This document shows, piece after piece, positions 25,414 to 34,430 of a DNA stretch of 64,000 bases. The stretch is from assembly GCA_910579135.1 (NCBI GenBank), contig CAJTTM010000007.1, positions 36,522-100,521 on the forward strand, read 5' to 3'. The stretch comes from an uncultured Erysipelotrichales bacterium. Lineage in GTDB: Bacteria; Bacillota_I; Bacilli_A; Erysipelotrichales; Coprobacillaceae. Under the pieces are notes generated by a model that searched no databases, was not told the DNA's origin, and saw only the letters and a list, made by a program, of their open reading frames with translations. A program made the position numbers and the translations under genes. Each line of letters begins with the position of its first letter. Positions within the stretch are counted from its first letter, which is position 1.

Positions 25414-26351
25414 CACTTTCTCCTCTCATTTATATATTCTTCTATTTTATCCTTTACTAAGTTCTCCCCAATCACAATAATAACTTCCTGTCCTTGATGA
25501 ATTGGTTTCATTGATATTTCTTTTTTGGTAGCGTTCACTTCTAACCATTCTTCATTACCTTTATGGATAAAACCTTTTATACGAAATATTTTTCCACATT
25601 CATTATCTTCAAAAATATTTTTTAATACATTATATAATTGATCCTGATTTATATTCATATTCATAAAATATAATGTTGAATAAATATCATTAAAACTTAA
25701 TTTTTGATAGTTTTCAGGAATATAACCACTTGTTAATATCAGTTCATAATCATCCTCTGTAAAATCATTCCAATTTTTATCAATAAATTCATCTGTAATT
25801 TGTCTATGACATTGAATGGCTTTTAAAGATTGATTGATATAATTTAATAAATGATTTACTTTTTCTTTAGAAACATCTTGAGTTTTACTCAAAACAATTT
25901 TTCCAGCACTTGCGATTTCACTTGCGAAAATATATTGAGATTGCTTTGATAAATGATAATCTAATTTTGCATCTATAATTGTAATTACATTCCCTACTTC
26001 ATACCAATTATTTAATGGTTCTTCATATAATGTATCAAAGAATTCATCTACATCATATATTCCTGAAGGTTCTATAATAATACGATCATAACCTAACATT
26101 CCCATCGCAATTAGTTTTGTTTTCAAACGTCTTTGATGAGTTTGTTTATCACTTCCACCACTAATCATTTCTAAATCACATTGATTATCAAGGGCATCTT
26201 GAAGTAACATCATATCAACATTGACTGCCCCATAATCATTTTCTATGATTCCTATTTTATATCCTTTTTGTATTAAATACTTTGCATACAGTTTTATAAA
26301 AGTTGTTTTCCCTGAACCTAAAAACCCAGTTACTAAATCTATTTTAATCAT
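25413..26351 (-). CDS. CobW/P47K-type GTPase without the CxCC motif
   Basis: This 312-residue G3E GTPase of the COG0523 group shows the P-loop GFLGSGKTTF, the switch DYGAVNVD, the Walker B region RIIIEPSGIYD and SKTQD as the TKxD-like guanine-recognition motif (S-K-T-Q-D). COG0523 metallochaperones normally carry a metal-binding C-x-C-C after the beta strand; at that place this protein reads EMISGGSDKQ, so the metal ligands are missing. The C-terminal domain is present with FRIKGFIHK. It is coupled to the GNAT gene downstream by an overlapping TGATG. Either metal delivery uses other residues or this subfamily has another job. Confidence 0.8.
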   Translation of the reverse strand: MIKIDLVTGFLGSGKTTFIKLYAKYLIQKGYKIGIIENDYGAVNVDMMLLQDALDNQCDLEMISGGSDKQTHQRRLKTKLIAMGMLGYDRIIIEPSGIYDVDEFFDTLYEEPLNNWYEVGNVITIIDAKLDYHLSKQSQYIFASEIASAGKIVLSKTQDVSKEKVNHLLNYINQSLKAIQCHRQITDEFIDKNWNDFTEDDYELILTSGYIPENYQKLSFNDIYSTLYFMNMNINQDQLYNVLKNIFEDNECGKIFRIKGFIHKGNEEWLEVNATKKEISMKPIHQGQEVIIVIGENLVKDKIEEYINERRK

Positions 26352-26429
26352 TTTATCATATCCTTTTTCAATATGTTTTTATTATACTCGATTAAATGAT
26401 ATAATAAAACTCTAATTTTTATAATTCAT

Positions 26430-27293
26430 TTAATTAAGAAAGTTTAAATATAAGTTCATTGCTTCATCTTTTCCAAAATGTTGAATAAGACATTTTAATA
26501 AAGATTGTTGTTTTAATGAAGCTTCTTCTATAAAAGAAATGATTTTAAGATCATTAGCTTTCGTATATTGTTCTTTTGATTCATATTTTTCATATTTCTC
26601 CTTCATTTCTTGTGACATTTTTAAGAACATTTGGAAAGCCTCTTCTCTATATTGAAAAGAACTTTTTATATTTCCTGAATAATATAATAAATATAAATGA
26701 TTATAGATATCATACTCTACAAAAACTGTATTACCACATATTGGATCTTTATAATGATAAATAACAAAATGTTCCTTTTGTTCTTTAGTAAGATCTCTTT
26801 TTAGTGTTTCCATACTTGTATGTTTAAAAATAGAATACTTTGTATCTAGATCTATATGTTTTAAAATGTCTTTAAAAGCATTTTGAACATGAAAATAATT
26901 TTCCATTGATAATGGATATCTTTCTATTTGATAAGTTGGATGATCTTCCTTTATAAATTGAATAGCACAATCATAACCTTTATCTCTAGATACAATAACA
27001 ATATGATGAGAATGAGATATATCTACTAATTCTTTTAATTTTGTGACTATACAAAAATCCATTCCATTCTTTATAGCTTGTTTTTGTAATAATGGACAAA
27101 GGTCAATAATCTTAATCTGTTCATTATCTAAATATTGAAATTTACTAAAAGCTGTTGGATTGCTGATAAAAAGATATATGAGTGCTGATTTAGGGATATT
27201 ATTAGGAATTTGATATCCTACATTTTCTGTGTCCACCAAGAATATATCTTTATACTTCCTTAATTTCATTTTATTTAATATTTGATTTATCAT
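26430..27293 (-). CDS. PIN/NYN-like nuclease domain protein
   Basis: This 287-residue protein carries in its N-terminal half a pattern seen in PIN-like and NYN RNases: IFLVDTENVGYQ (the first acidic pair in a V-D-T-E-N-V motif), then GMDFCIVTKLKEL, and HHIVIVSRDKGYD with an S-R-D-x-G-Y-D triad. The C-terminal half is helical and unfamiliar. No membrane helix or signal is present. A GGAGG site lies before the start. It is transcribed alone, divergent from the WYL regulator at 27416 with 122 bases between. RNA cleavage is plausible from the motif; substrate and trigger are unknown. A polypeptide-release or antitoxin partner is not visible. Confidence 0.65.
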   Translation of the reverse strand: MINQILNKMKLRKYKDIFLVDTENVGYQIPNNIPKSALIYLFISNPTAFSKFQYLDNEQIKIIDLCPLLQKQAIKNGMDFCIVTKLKELVDISHSHHIVIVSRDKGYDCAIQFIKEDHPTYQIERYPLSMENYFHVQNAFKDILKHIDLDTKYSIFKHTSMETLKRDLTKEQKEHFVIYHYKDPICGNTVFVEYDIYNHLYLLYYSGNIKSSFQYREEAFQMFLKMSQEMKEKYEKYESKEQYTKANDLKIISFIEEASLKQQSLLKCLIQHFGKDEAMNLYLNFLN

Positions 27294-27367
27294 ATTGTAA
27301 ATCCTCCTTTATATAAAGAATATACAATAACAATTATATAGATACACGCTTATATAAGTCGGTATCA

Positions 27368-27396
27368 TTGACTTTTATGGTTTATTATTTTAACAT
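27368..27396 (+). promoter_or_regulatory. Promoter of the WYL regulator gene
   Basis: The -35 TTGACT (27368-27373) and the -10 TAACAT (27391-27396) are 17 bases apart, 20 bases before the start codon. Confidence 0.55.
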
Positions 27397-27415
27397 GAAT
27401 ATGAGGTGATAAGTA

Positions 27416-28408
27416 ATGAAGAGAAACAAAGATAAAGATTCTTTTATTAAATTTTTAGCTGTTATTGACATTCTTATTAAGAATAGTGATGAAAGAAATC
27501 CTATGACAGTAAGTGATATTCAGTATAAATTATATGAGTTGGATTATGATTTTCATATTGATTATCGTTTGATAAAAAAATATGTGAATAATTATAATGA
27601 TTATTATGAAGATACAATTATTGAGTCCTATAAAAAAGGTAGAAATTACTATTATTATTTTGTAAATACTGCTTTAGATACTATGGAAGCAAAAGCTATC
27701 GTTGATTTGATTTATAGTTCTGATTTTTTTACATTAAAGACAAAAGAGAATTATAAAAAAAGGATTCAAGATATGTTTAGTATTCATTATCATGCTTATT
27801 TTGATAAAAGACTTAATCTTCATGTAGAAAAAAATGAAAATGATCAAGTCTTCTATAAAGAATTAGAAGTTATTGTTCGTGCTATTATAGAACATAAAAA
27901 GATTCGTTTTGAATATCATAAACCTTTTATATCAAGAGAAGATAATTATAAGAAAATTGAATTAGCTCCAATTGATACTTGTTTTGCGAATAATGAATAT
28001 TATTTATTATGTCAAGGTGCTATTGACTTAAAGCTTTCTATTACTTATCGTTTAGATTATATTAAAAATGTTGAAATTGTAGAAGATTCTTCTGTTTATT
28101 TTAATGAATTAGAAATGCAATGTTTTCATGAAAAACTCAAAAATATTACTTATATGTATGGAGAAGGTCATATTGAGGTTATAGAATTAGATTTTAATGA
28201 ATCAGTTTATTCTAATATTATTGATAAGTTTGGTAAAGATATTAAACCTAAAAAGATATTTGATAAAACTTATAGAGTTCGTGTCAAGAATATTATTAAT
28301 AGTACATTTTATTCATGGGTTGTTGGATTTGGTGGTGCTATTCAAATATCAGGTAATCAGCAACAAGTAGAAAGATTTCAAAATTTCTTAAAAGAAAAGT
28401 TTTTATAA
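27416..28408 (+). CDS. WYL-domain transcriptional regulator
   Basis: This 330-residue regulator has an N-terminal HTH region (NPMTVSDIQYKLYELDYDFHIDYRLIKKYV) and a central WYL domain (IRFEYHKPF...IELAPIDTCFANNEYYLLCQG...ITYRLDYIKNVEIVEDS), with a C-terminal WCX extension ending WVVGFGGAIQISGNQQQVERF. WYL domains bind nucleic acids or nucleotides and often control DNA-damage or defence genes. A GAGGTGAT site precedes the ATG. The gene is divergent from the PIN-like gene and may regulate it, which is a guess from position. No CRISPR or defence operon is adjacent to it. Confidence 0.85.
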   Translation: MKRNKDKDSFIKFLAVIDILIKNSDERNPMTVSDIQYKLYELDYDFHIDYRLIKKYVNNYNDYYEDTIIESYKKGRNYYYYFVNTALDTMEAKAIVDLIYSSDFFTLKTKENYKKRIQDMFSIHYHAYFDKRLNLHVEKNENDQVFYKELEVIVRAIIEHKKIRFEYHKPFISREDNYKKIELAPIDTCFANNEYYLLCQGAIDLKLSITYRLDYIKNVEIVEDSSVYFNELEMQCFHEKLKNITYMYGEGHIEVIELDFNESVYSNIIDKFGKDIKPKKIFDKTYRVRVKNIINSTFYSWVVGFGGAIQISGNQQQVERFQNFLKEKFL

Positions 28409-28538
28409 GAATTCAACAAATGAGAATATTCGTGTAAGTGCATTAATAAAAGATAGAACTATATAACTCAATTATTTGATATTAATAAATCTACAACAAA
28501 TAGCATCTTTTTTTAAATGGTGAATTGAAAGAGAATGT

Positions 28539-28563
28539 GGTTGTTACGATTTTTGCAACAACC
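28539..28563 (+). terminator. Possible terminator hairpin after the WYL gene
   Basis: GGTTGTT (28539-28545) pairs with AACAACC (28557-28563). It lies 130 bases after the WYL stop and no T run follows, so it is weak evidence. The surrounding 28409-28620 stretch holds no recognisable gene. Confidence 0.35.
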
Positions 28564-28607
28564 TCTTAGCATAATGCAACAAAAAAAGCAAACTAAATTA
28601 ACACAAT

Positions 28608-28644
28608 TCTATAAAAATAAAACAGTGCCACTATATGACACTGT
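28608..28644 (-). terminator. Intrinsic terminator of the xpt operon
   Basis: ACAGTGCCA (28622-28630) pairs with TGACACTGT (28636-28644), with one G-U pair when read on the minus strand, and there it runs into TTTTATTTTT. It lies 10 bases after the permease stop. Confidence 0.8.
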
Positions 28645-28654
28645 AATTGTTTTG

Positions 28655-29986
28655 TTATTTATCTTCATTTTTAGTTGTGACTTCCATATTTTTAGGTAAT
28701 AGTAAATTAAGTATAATCGCAACAACAAAAACAACTGCAACACAATTTTCTGCAAATATATTTTGAACTAATTGTGGAAAAATATGAAATATTTCTGGAA
28801 CTTGTGTAAATCCAATTCCTGTGCTTAATGATAATGCTGCTATTGTTATATTCCTTTGAGAAAATCCACATTTACTTATCATTTGTAATCCACTAATAAC
28901 AATTGTTCCAAACATCATAATTGTACAACCACCTAATACTGCATCTGGTAAGGTTGCAAGTAGTGTACCAAAAATAGGAAATATTCCTGCAAGAATCATA
29001 ATCATTGCTCCAATTGCAATAGTAAAACGATTAACAACTTTTGTCATAGCTACAAGCCCTACATTTTGACTAAATGATGTAATTGGTAAACAGCCTAAAA
29101 GAGAAGACAAAGAACTAATAAACCCATCACATGCTAGAGAACCTGAAATTTCTTTTGTTGTTGCATCACGATTTAACCCAGAAGTCGCGAGTGCTGATGT
29201 ATCGCCAATTGTTTCTGTAGCCGAAACTAAGAAAATTAGAACAACAGCTAAAATAGCATTCATATTGAATTCTGGTGTAAAAGGCATAATCGATGGTAAA
29301 GCAATGATTGAAGCATCTTTTAATCCAGAAAAATCTACAACTCCCATAAAAGTCGCAACAATATATCCTACAACTAATCCAAATAACACTGAAAGTTGTT
29401 TCCAATGCCCTTTTGCTAAAATATTAAAAACAATACAACATAATAAAGTAATTGTTCCTAAAATCCAATTTGAAACAGACCCAAAGTTCATACTTCCACT
29501 ACCTCCACCAAACGAAGCAGCACCTACAGATAAAAGAGAAAATCCAATCGCAGTGACAACGCTTGCTGATACAATAGGAGTAATAATCTTTATCCAATAT
29601 TTTGCAAATAAACCTAAAATACCTTCAATAATTCCACCGACTAAAACAGCTCCAACAATCGCATTATATCCATATGTAGGTCCTATATAACATAAAATAG
29701 AAACAAAAGTAAAACTAATTCCCATAACAATTGGTAATCCTGAACCAATCTTCCATAATGGAAAAAGTTGAATTAAAGTTCCAATTCCCGCCATAATCAT
29801 AGCACTTTGTATTAACATAGCACTTTGTTTGGCATTAAGTCCACTTGCTCCTGCAACAATAATAATAGGTGCAATATTCGCAACAAACATTGCAAGTATA
29901 TGTTGTAAACCAAATGGAATGGCTTTTCCAATTGGGACTTTTCCTTCTAATTGATAAATATTATCTATACTTGTTGATTTCCCCAT
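28655..29986 (-). CDS. NCS2 family purine (xanthine/uracil type) permease
   Basis: This membrane transporter has about 443 residues and 14 hydrophobic segments. It belongs to the nucleobase-cation symporter 2 family: GLQHILAMFVANIAPIIIVAG at the start, then the QSAMIMAGIGTLIQL stretch, the substrate region SATETIGDTSALATSG, and QNVGLVAMTKVVNRF. Position beside xpt indicates a xanthine permease (PbuX-like), though urate or uracil transport cannot be excluded. I favour the ATG at 29984-29986, with AAGGGGAT upstream; an ATG seven codons earlier starts two bases after the xpt stop. The gene is downstream of xpt in one leftward operon closed by the terminator at 28608. Confidence 0.88.
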   Translation of the reverse strand: MGKSTSIDNIYQLEGKVPIGKAIPFGLQHILAMFVANIAPIIIVAGASGLNAKQSAMLIQSAMIMAGIGTLIQLFPLWKIGSGLPIVMGISFTFVSILCYIGPTYGYNAIVGAVLVGGIIEGILGLFAKYWIKIITPIVSASVVTAIGFSLLSVGAASFGGGSGSMNFGSVSNWILGTITLLCCIVFNILAKGHWKQLSVLFGLVVGYIVATFMGVVDFSGLKDASIIALPSIMPFTPEFNMNAILAVVLIFLVSATETIGDTSALATSGLNRDATTKEISGSLACDGFISSLSSLLGCLPITSFSQNVGLVAMTKVVNRFTIAIGAMIMILAGIFPIFGTLLATLPDAVLGGCTIMMFGTIVISGLQMISKCGFSQRNITIAALSLSTGIGFTQVPEIFHIFPQLVQNIFAENCVAVVFVVAIILNLLLPKNMEVTTKNEDK

Positions 29987-30009
29987 AATTTTTATCCCCT
30001 TCTTCATTT

Positions 30010-30591
30010 TTATTGTTTTCCAAAAGTAATTTTTCCAGTTTTTGCATCCATAGCATCTACGATTGCAAGTGATTCCAAATGATATCCCAAATTTCTAATA
30101 ACACGTCCTCCCGATTGAAAACCTTTTTCAATCGCAATACCAATACCTTCTACACTGGCTCCCGCTTGAGAAACTATTGAAATTAATCCTTGCAAGGCAC
30201 AACCATTCGCTAAAAAGTCGTCAATAATTAAAACTCTATCTCCTGGCCCTAAAAACGCCTTAGATACAATCACTTGATTTTTACATCTATGTGTAAAAGA
30301 TTCAACTTCAGCTATGTACATTTCTCCTTCAATATTAATACTTTTTGATTTCTTTGCAAAGACTACAGGAACCTGAAAAAACTCTGCTACAACACAGGCA
30401 ATTCCAATACCTGATGCTTCTATAGTTAATATTTTATTGATATTAGCATCTGCAAATCTTTTTTTCCATTCTTCACCCATCTGTTTAAATAAAGCAATAT
30501 CCATTTGATGATTTAAAAAACTATCAACTTTTAATACATTTCCTTCTTTTACAATACCATCTTTTTGTATTCTCTCTTCTAAAAAATTCAT
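30010..30591 (-). CDS. xpt: Xanthine phosphoribosyltransferase
   Basis: This enzyme salvages xanthine to XMP with PRPP in the cytosol. The 193-residue length matches the family (189-197). Motifs seen are NFLEERIQKDG at the start, LTIEASGIGIACVVAEFFQVPVVFAKK (written as two parts here: EASGIGIA and VPVVFAKK), and the PRPP-binding VLIIDDFLANGCAL with the acidic pair. It is the first gene of the xpt-permease operon. In Bacillus this operon is under a guanine riboswitch and PurR; I looked for the riboswitch core in 30592-30790 and did not find it. Confidence 0.94.
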   Translation of the reverse strand: MNFLEERIQKDGIVKEGNVLKVDSFLNHQMDIALFKQMGEEWKKRFADANINKILTIEASGIGIACVVAEFFQVPVVFAKKSKSINIEGEMYIAEVESFTHRCKNQVIVSKAFLGPGDRVLIIDDFLANGCALQGLISIVSQAGASVEGIGIAIEKGFQSGGRVIRNLGYHLESLAIVDAMDAKTGKITFGKQ

Positions 30592-30759
30592 AATATGACC
30601 ACCTCATAATTATTAATAATATAAGTCATTATAAAACAAATATATTATATTAGCACGCATTTTTTTCATATTTGTACAATTTCTGATTGATTTCGTCAAT
30701 ATTTTATATTATTGAATTACATTATTCCAGTTAAAGATAAAATCATTGATTCTATAAAT

Positions 30760-30793
30760 AAAGAAATGATTACCTTTCAATAATCATTTCTTT
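30760..30793. terminator. Perfect 13-bp hairpin terminator
   Basis: AAAGAAATGATTA (30760-30772) pairs perfectly with TAATCATTTCTTT (30781-30793) around an 8-base loop. It lies just after the stop of the dehydrogenase gene on the minus strand. Confidence 0.75.
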
Positions 30794-30801
30794 GTTTCTC
30801 G

Positions 30802-31761
30802 TTATACTGTTTTGCGATATCCTGTTTGAAAATCAACTTCATTTTCTAGCTGTTCATGATTTAATATATGATGTATATTTCTAATCACAAGATCTGTGTA
30901 ATATTGACGAGCACTATTCCAAACATATCCTCCTGAAGCATGTGGTGTTATGATTGTGTTATCAAAATCCCATAAAGCTGAGTTTTCTGGTAATGGCTCT
31001 TCTTCAACAACATCTAAGCCAACTCCAAAAAAATGTCCACTTTCTAAGGCTTCTTGTAAATCTTGTGTATTAACAGCACTTCCTCTTCCTATATTTATAA
31101 AAACTGCATCTTTTTTCATCAATGAGAATCTTTCTTTATTGAATAGATGTATTGTTTCTTTTGTTTGTGGTAAAGCGGTAATAATAAAGTCAGCCTTAGG
31201 AAGAACTTGATTGAGATCTTTTGTTGTATATAACTCATCAATATCTTTTGGTAATGGTGATAATGTTCTTTTAATTCCTATGATTTTACAATCAAATGCT
31301 TTTAATCTTTTCGCAAGTTCATATCCTAAATCTCCAAGTCCCACAATAACAACTGTACTTTTATAGAGTTCTTTCCCAGTTAAAAGTGGTCTCCATAAAT
31401 GATCTTTCATATGATAAGCATATGTTTTTAAGTTTTTATTTAACATTAATATCATTCCAATTGTATGTTCTGTAATCGCTTTCCCATATGTTCCACTCGC
31501 ATTTGTTAATATTGTATGAGGATGAAGTATCCCTTTTTTAACATACTCATCACTTCCTGCACTATTAAGTAATATGGCTTGAAGGTTTTCTTTATTGAGA
31601 TCGAATTGAAAACTAGGGTTTCCAACAATAACATCACAATCATCTATCATTTCTTGCGTAACTGTTTGATTTGATGAAAATATAAAATTGATGTTAGGAA
31701 AACTTTGTTCTATTTTTTGAAGATTTTCTTGTTGTAATGGTGCTAAAACTAAAATTTTCAT
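30802..31761 (-). CDS. D-2-hydroxyacid dehydrogenase, NAD(P)-dependent
   Basis: This 319-residue enzyme interconverts 2-oxoacids and D-2-hydroxyacids. The Rossmann motif VVIVGLGDLGYELAKRL is followed by the basic patch IGIKRT. The catalytic Arg is in NIGRGSAVN, the Glu in VEEEPLPENS and the His in ITPHASGGY, so the catalytic triad is complete. The substrate-binding domain is formed by both ends. An AAGGAGAAT site precedes the ATG. It is transcribed alone. It could serve as hydroxypyruvate/glyoxylate reductase or 2-ketoacid reductase; family resemblance does not decide which. Confidence 0.87.
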   Translation of the reverse strand: MKILVLAPLQQENLQKIEQSFPNINFIFSSNQTVTQEMIDDCDVIVGNPSFQFDLNKENLQAILLNSAGSDEYVKKGILHPHTILTNASGTYGKAITEHTIGMILMLNKNLKTYAYHMKDHLWRPLLTGKELYKSTVVIVGLGDLGYELAKRLKAFDCKIIGIKRTLSPLPKDIDELYTTKDLNQVLPKADFIITALPQTKETIHLFNKERFSLMKKDAVFINIGRGSAVNTQDLQEALESGHFFGVGLDVVEEEPLPENSALWDFDNTIITPHASGGYVWNSARQYYTDLVIRNIHHILNHEQLENEVDFQTGYRKTV

Positions 31762-31869
31762 AATATCATTCTCCTTTTGATATTGATTATTCTATAAAAA
31801 CTCATCAATTCATAATACTTTTTCTCATCAAAGTCACAAATAGGTTTTCTTATTTAAAATACCTTTGAA

Positions 31870-32356
31870 TTATTTTATAGTAATTGTTACTGTTCCATTT
31901 GATAAAGTGTATTCATCAATTGATGGAAATTCACCTTTATCATATCTAACGTCTTTAGACTTTATTTGACCTACATAATCAACATAACATAAATAATCTG
32001 GACGAAAATCATTATGGTCTGTATTTCTAATGAATATTGTAAAAATAAAATCTCCATCTTTTACTACTGATTTCTTGTATTCTTGATTTTCTTTTTTAGA
32101 ATAAACTTTTGTATAACTTGCATCATCATTCATCTTTGTACCTGGATATCCACAAAAAGTATAAGTTGATAAATCAATTATTGAAAAATTATTTCGATTA
32201 GTTGTCGAAACCATATCATAACTTTGTTTTAATCCGATTGTTAAAATTACTGAATAAGATAATAATATGATGATGAGCATAAATCAAATAATAACAAAAC
32301 ATTGCGCTTGCTATTACAAATGTCACTAAAACAATAATAACTATAATATTAAACAT
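31870..32356 (-). pseudogene. Frameshifted small membrane-protein gene
   Basis: A GGAGG site at 32365-32369 leads into ATG at 32354-32356, which encodes a hydrophobic segment (MFNIIVIIVLVTFVIASAMF) and then runs into a stop at 32216. A second frame opens at 32280 without a ribosome binding site and encodes another hydrophobic segment and a beta-rich, probably extracytoplasmic part (136 residues) to the stop at 31870. The two frames overlap and the simplest reading is one two-helix protein broken by a frameshift near 32280. It follows the broken LytTR gene by 12 bases, so a former regulator-membrane protein pair is likely. The family is not recognised. Confidence 0.55.
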
Positions 32357-32368
32357 AATTGTTACCTC

Positions 32369-32812
32369 CTATATTCCATAATAATCTTTAAATTTATAAT
32401 AATATGTTTGTGTGACATCTACGATATCTCCATTATTTAAGGTTAGATAAAACTTTTGACTAAGTGCAGATTTAATCCTTTTTATAGCATTTTTTCTTAT
32501 AATAACAGAATGACTTATTTTTATAAATTGATCATTTAGTAGAGTTTGTTCAAAAACATAAATTCTTATATTTGTTGTAAATATCTTATCATTTGTATGA
32601 ATATAAATGTTTTTCCCAAAGATTCAATATATTAAATATCTGAAAGTGAAAGAATAACTTATCAGTATCGTCTTTACAATATATCTGTCCTTGTTGATAA
32701 GCATCTTCTGTTAAAATGAGGTAGTATCTTCTGATGCTTCTATACCTATATCTGTTAGCTTTTCTTCAACTTGTTTCTTTTTATCGTTGTTGAGTCTTAA
32801 TTTTAATTTCAT
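32369..32812 (-). pseudogene. LytTR-domain regulator remnant (no receiver)
   Basis: Reading leftward from ATG 32810-32812, the frame begins MKLKLRLNNDKKKQVEEKL and stops after about 33 codons. In other frames it continues with AYQQGQIYCKDDTDKLFF, and then with NIYIHTNDKIF, FIKISHSVIIRKNAIKRI and FYLTLNNGDIVDV to a TAG at 32369-32371. That order is the small LytTR transcription regulator family (about 147 residues, no receiver domain), and the total of 444 bases is the right length. At least two frameshifts are needed, one in the A run near 32620. The gene is therefore dead or badly damaged. It precedes a broken membrane protein gene. Confidence 0.7.
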
Positions 32813-33124
32813 ATAGCTTTCTTCTACTGTTTCTAGTATATTGATTTTCTTTTTCAATTAAATAAGTATAAATTGCATGTATGCTAGAATAATTTGTATA
32901 TTTTCATAAATAATATCTATTGATTATATATAAATATATTATTCTTAATCTTGTTGTATCATTCAAGTTGATATAATAAAAATTCTTTTGTAATAATAGT
33001 GAAATAAAAATTATATATTTCTTAAATTATTTGTTATAATCTTGTATTGAATATAGAAAAAGTATTAAAATATGATTTGTTTTCATGTATAATAGGATAG
33101 ATATTAAAGGAGAGTAATGATTTT
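32813..33124. other. Gene-free, very AT-rich stretch
   Basis: No coding frame is visible. A TATAAT at 33088-33093 lacks a good -35 but is placed to serve the downstream gene, which has AAAGGAGAG at about 33106. Confidence 0.5.
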
Positions 33125-34378
33125 ATGATTTTAGAACAAATAGATAATGATTTAATAAATTTAGCTGAACAATCTGATTTAGAGCTAAAGGATATTTATA
33201 AAAATATAGATGATATATGTTTGTATAATTCAAATAGAATCTTATCTGCATTTATTGAAAATCAGATTTCTTATTCTGATTTTGCAGATATTAATGGTTA
33301 TGGTAATTATGATGAAGGAAGAAATAAATTAGAAAGAATTTTTGCGACTGTATTAGGTTGTGAAGATGCCTTGGTAAGACCTCAAATTATGAGTGGGACA
33401 AATGCATTATATTTAACACTTTCTGCTCTTTTAAAACATGGAGATACAATGATTTCTATTTCGGGAACTCCTTATGATTCTTTACAAGAGATGATTGGTT
33501 TAAGTGGAAATTCATCTCAATCTTTAAAAGCTAATGGTGTTTTTTATGAACAAATTGATTTAATTGATAATGAATTTGATGAAAAAAAGATCGTAGAGCG
33601 TTTAAAAGAAAATAATATCAGATTAGTAGAAATTCAAAGATCAAGAGGATATTCACATAGGTTATCTTTAACACTTTCTAAAATAGAACATGTGATTCAA
33701 AAGATTAGAGAGGTGAACAAGGATGTGATTATTATGATTGATAATTGTTATGGTGAATTAGTGGAGAAAAAAGAACCTGGGCATATTGGTGCTGATGTTG
33801 TTGTTGGTTCATTGATGAAAAACCTTGGTGGAGGAATTGCGACCACAGGAGGATATATTGCTGGAAAGAGTGATCTTATTTATAGGGTTGCTGAAAGATT
33901 AACTGCTCCAGGAATTGGAAAGGATTTAGGAGCAAATTTTAACTTAAATAACTCTTTCTTTAAAGGGATTTTTATGGCTCCTCATGCTGTGAAAAATGCT
34001 TTGAAAACTGCTGTATTTACTTCATATATGTTAGAAAAATTAGGATATAAAAATGTTTCTCCTAAATATGACGAAGAAAGGACAGATATTATTCAAACAT
34101 TAGAGCTTGAAACAAAAGAAAACCTTGTTGCTTTTACTCAAGGTATTCAAGAATCAAGTCCAATTGATTCATTTGTTCATGTCTTACCTGCACCAATGCC
34201 AGGCTATCCTTTTGATGAAGTCATGGCAAGTGGTAGTTTTACACAAGGAAGTACTATTGAATTAAGTGCAGATGCCCCGGTTGTTAAGCCCTATACTTTG
34301 TATATGCAAGGTGGTTTAACTTTTGAATATGGAAAACTTTCTATTTTGCTTGCTTTAACAAAGATGAAAAACAAATAA
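33125..34378 (+). CDS. PLP-dependent methionine gamma-lyase-like protein (aluminium resistance family)
   Basis: The 417-residue protein belongs to the Bacillota family called aluminium resistance protein or YnbB, a fold type I PLP enzyme related to cystathionine/methionine gamma-lyases. Visible marks are NGYGNYDEGRNKLERIFA, RPQIMSGTNALYLTL for cofactor phosphate binding, IMIDNCYGE with the Asp that holds the pyridine nitrogen, and VVGSLMKNLGGGIA with the Schiff-base Lys. An AAAGGAGAG site precedes the ATG. It is a single gene closed by a 12-pair hairpin. The true substrate of this family is not well settled, so the name is provisional. Confidence 0.88.
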   Translation: MILEQIDNDLINLAEQSDLELKDIYKNIDDICLYNSNRILSAFIENQISYSDFADINGYGNYDEGRNKLERIFATVLGCEDALVRPQIMSGTNALYLTLSALLKHGDTMISISGTPYDSLQEMIGLSGNSSQSLKANGVFYEQIDLIDNEFDEKKIVERLKENNIRLVEIQRSRGYSHRLSLTLSKIEHVIQKIREVNKDVIIMIDNCYGELVEKKEPGHIGADVVVGSLMKNLGGGIATTGGYIAGKSDLIYRVAERLTAPGIGKDLGANFNLNNSFFKGIFMAPHAVKNALKTAVFTSYMLEKLGYKNVSPKYDEERTDIIQTLELETKENLVAFTQGIQESSPIDSFVHVLPAPMPGYPFDEVMASGSFTQGSTIELSADAPVVKPYTLYMQGGLTFEYGKLSILLALTKMKNK

Positions 34379-34412
34379 AAAGGTTGTGATTTTTTTAAAG
34401 TCACAGCCTTTT
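34377..34412 (+). terminator. Intrinsic terminator
   Basis: AAAAGGTTGTGA (34377-34388) pairs with TCACAGCCTTTT (34401-34412) with one G-T pair. It is immediately downstream of the stop and probably also serves the convergent SDR gene. Confidence 0.75.
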
Positions 34413-34430
34413 CTATAAGAATTATATAGA

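Noticed and set aside
29265..29690. 141-codon frame on the plus strand inside the purine permease gene
   Set aside because: It is antisense to a clear membrane transporter, Pro/Thr-rich as expected of a shadow frame, and has no start signals.
30592..30790. Guanine riboswitch before xpt
   Set aside because: I looked for the conserved purine-riboswitch core and P1 stem on the minus strand and found neither.
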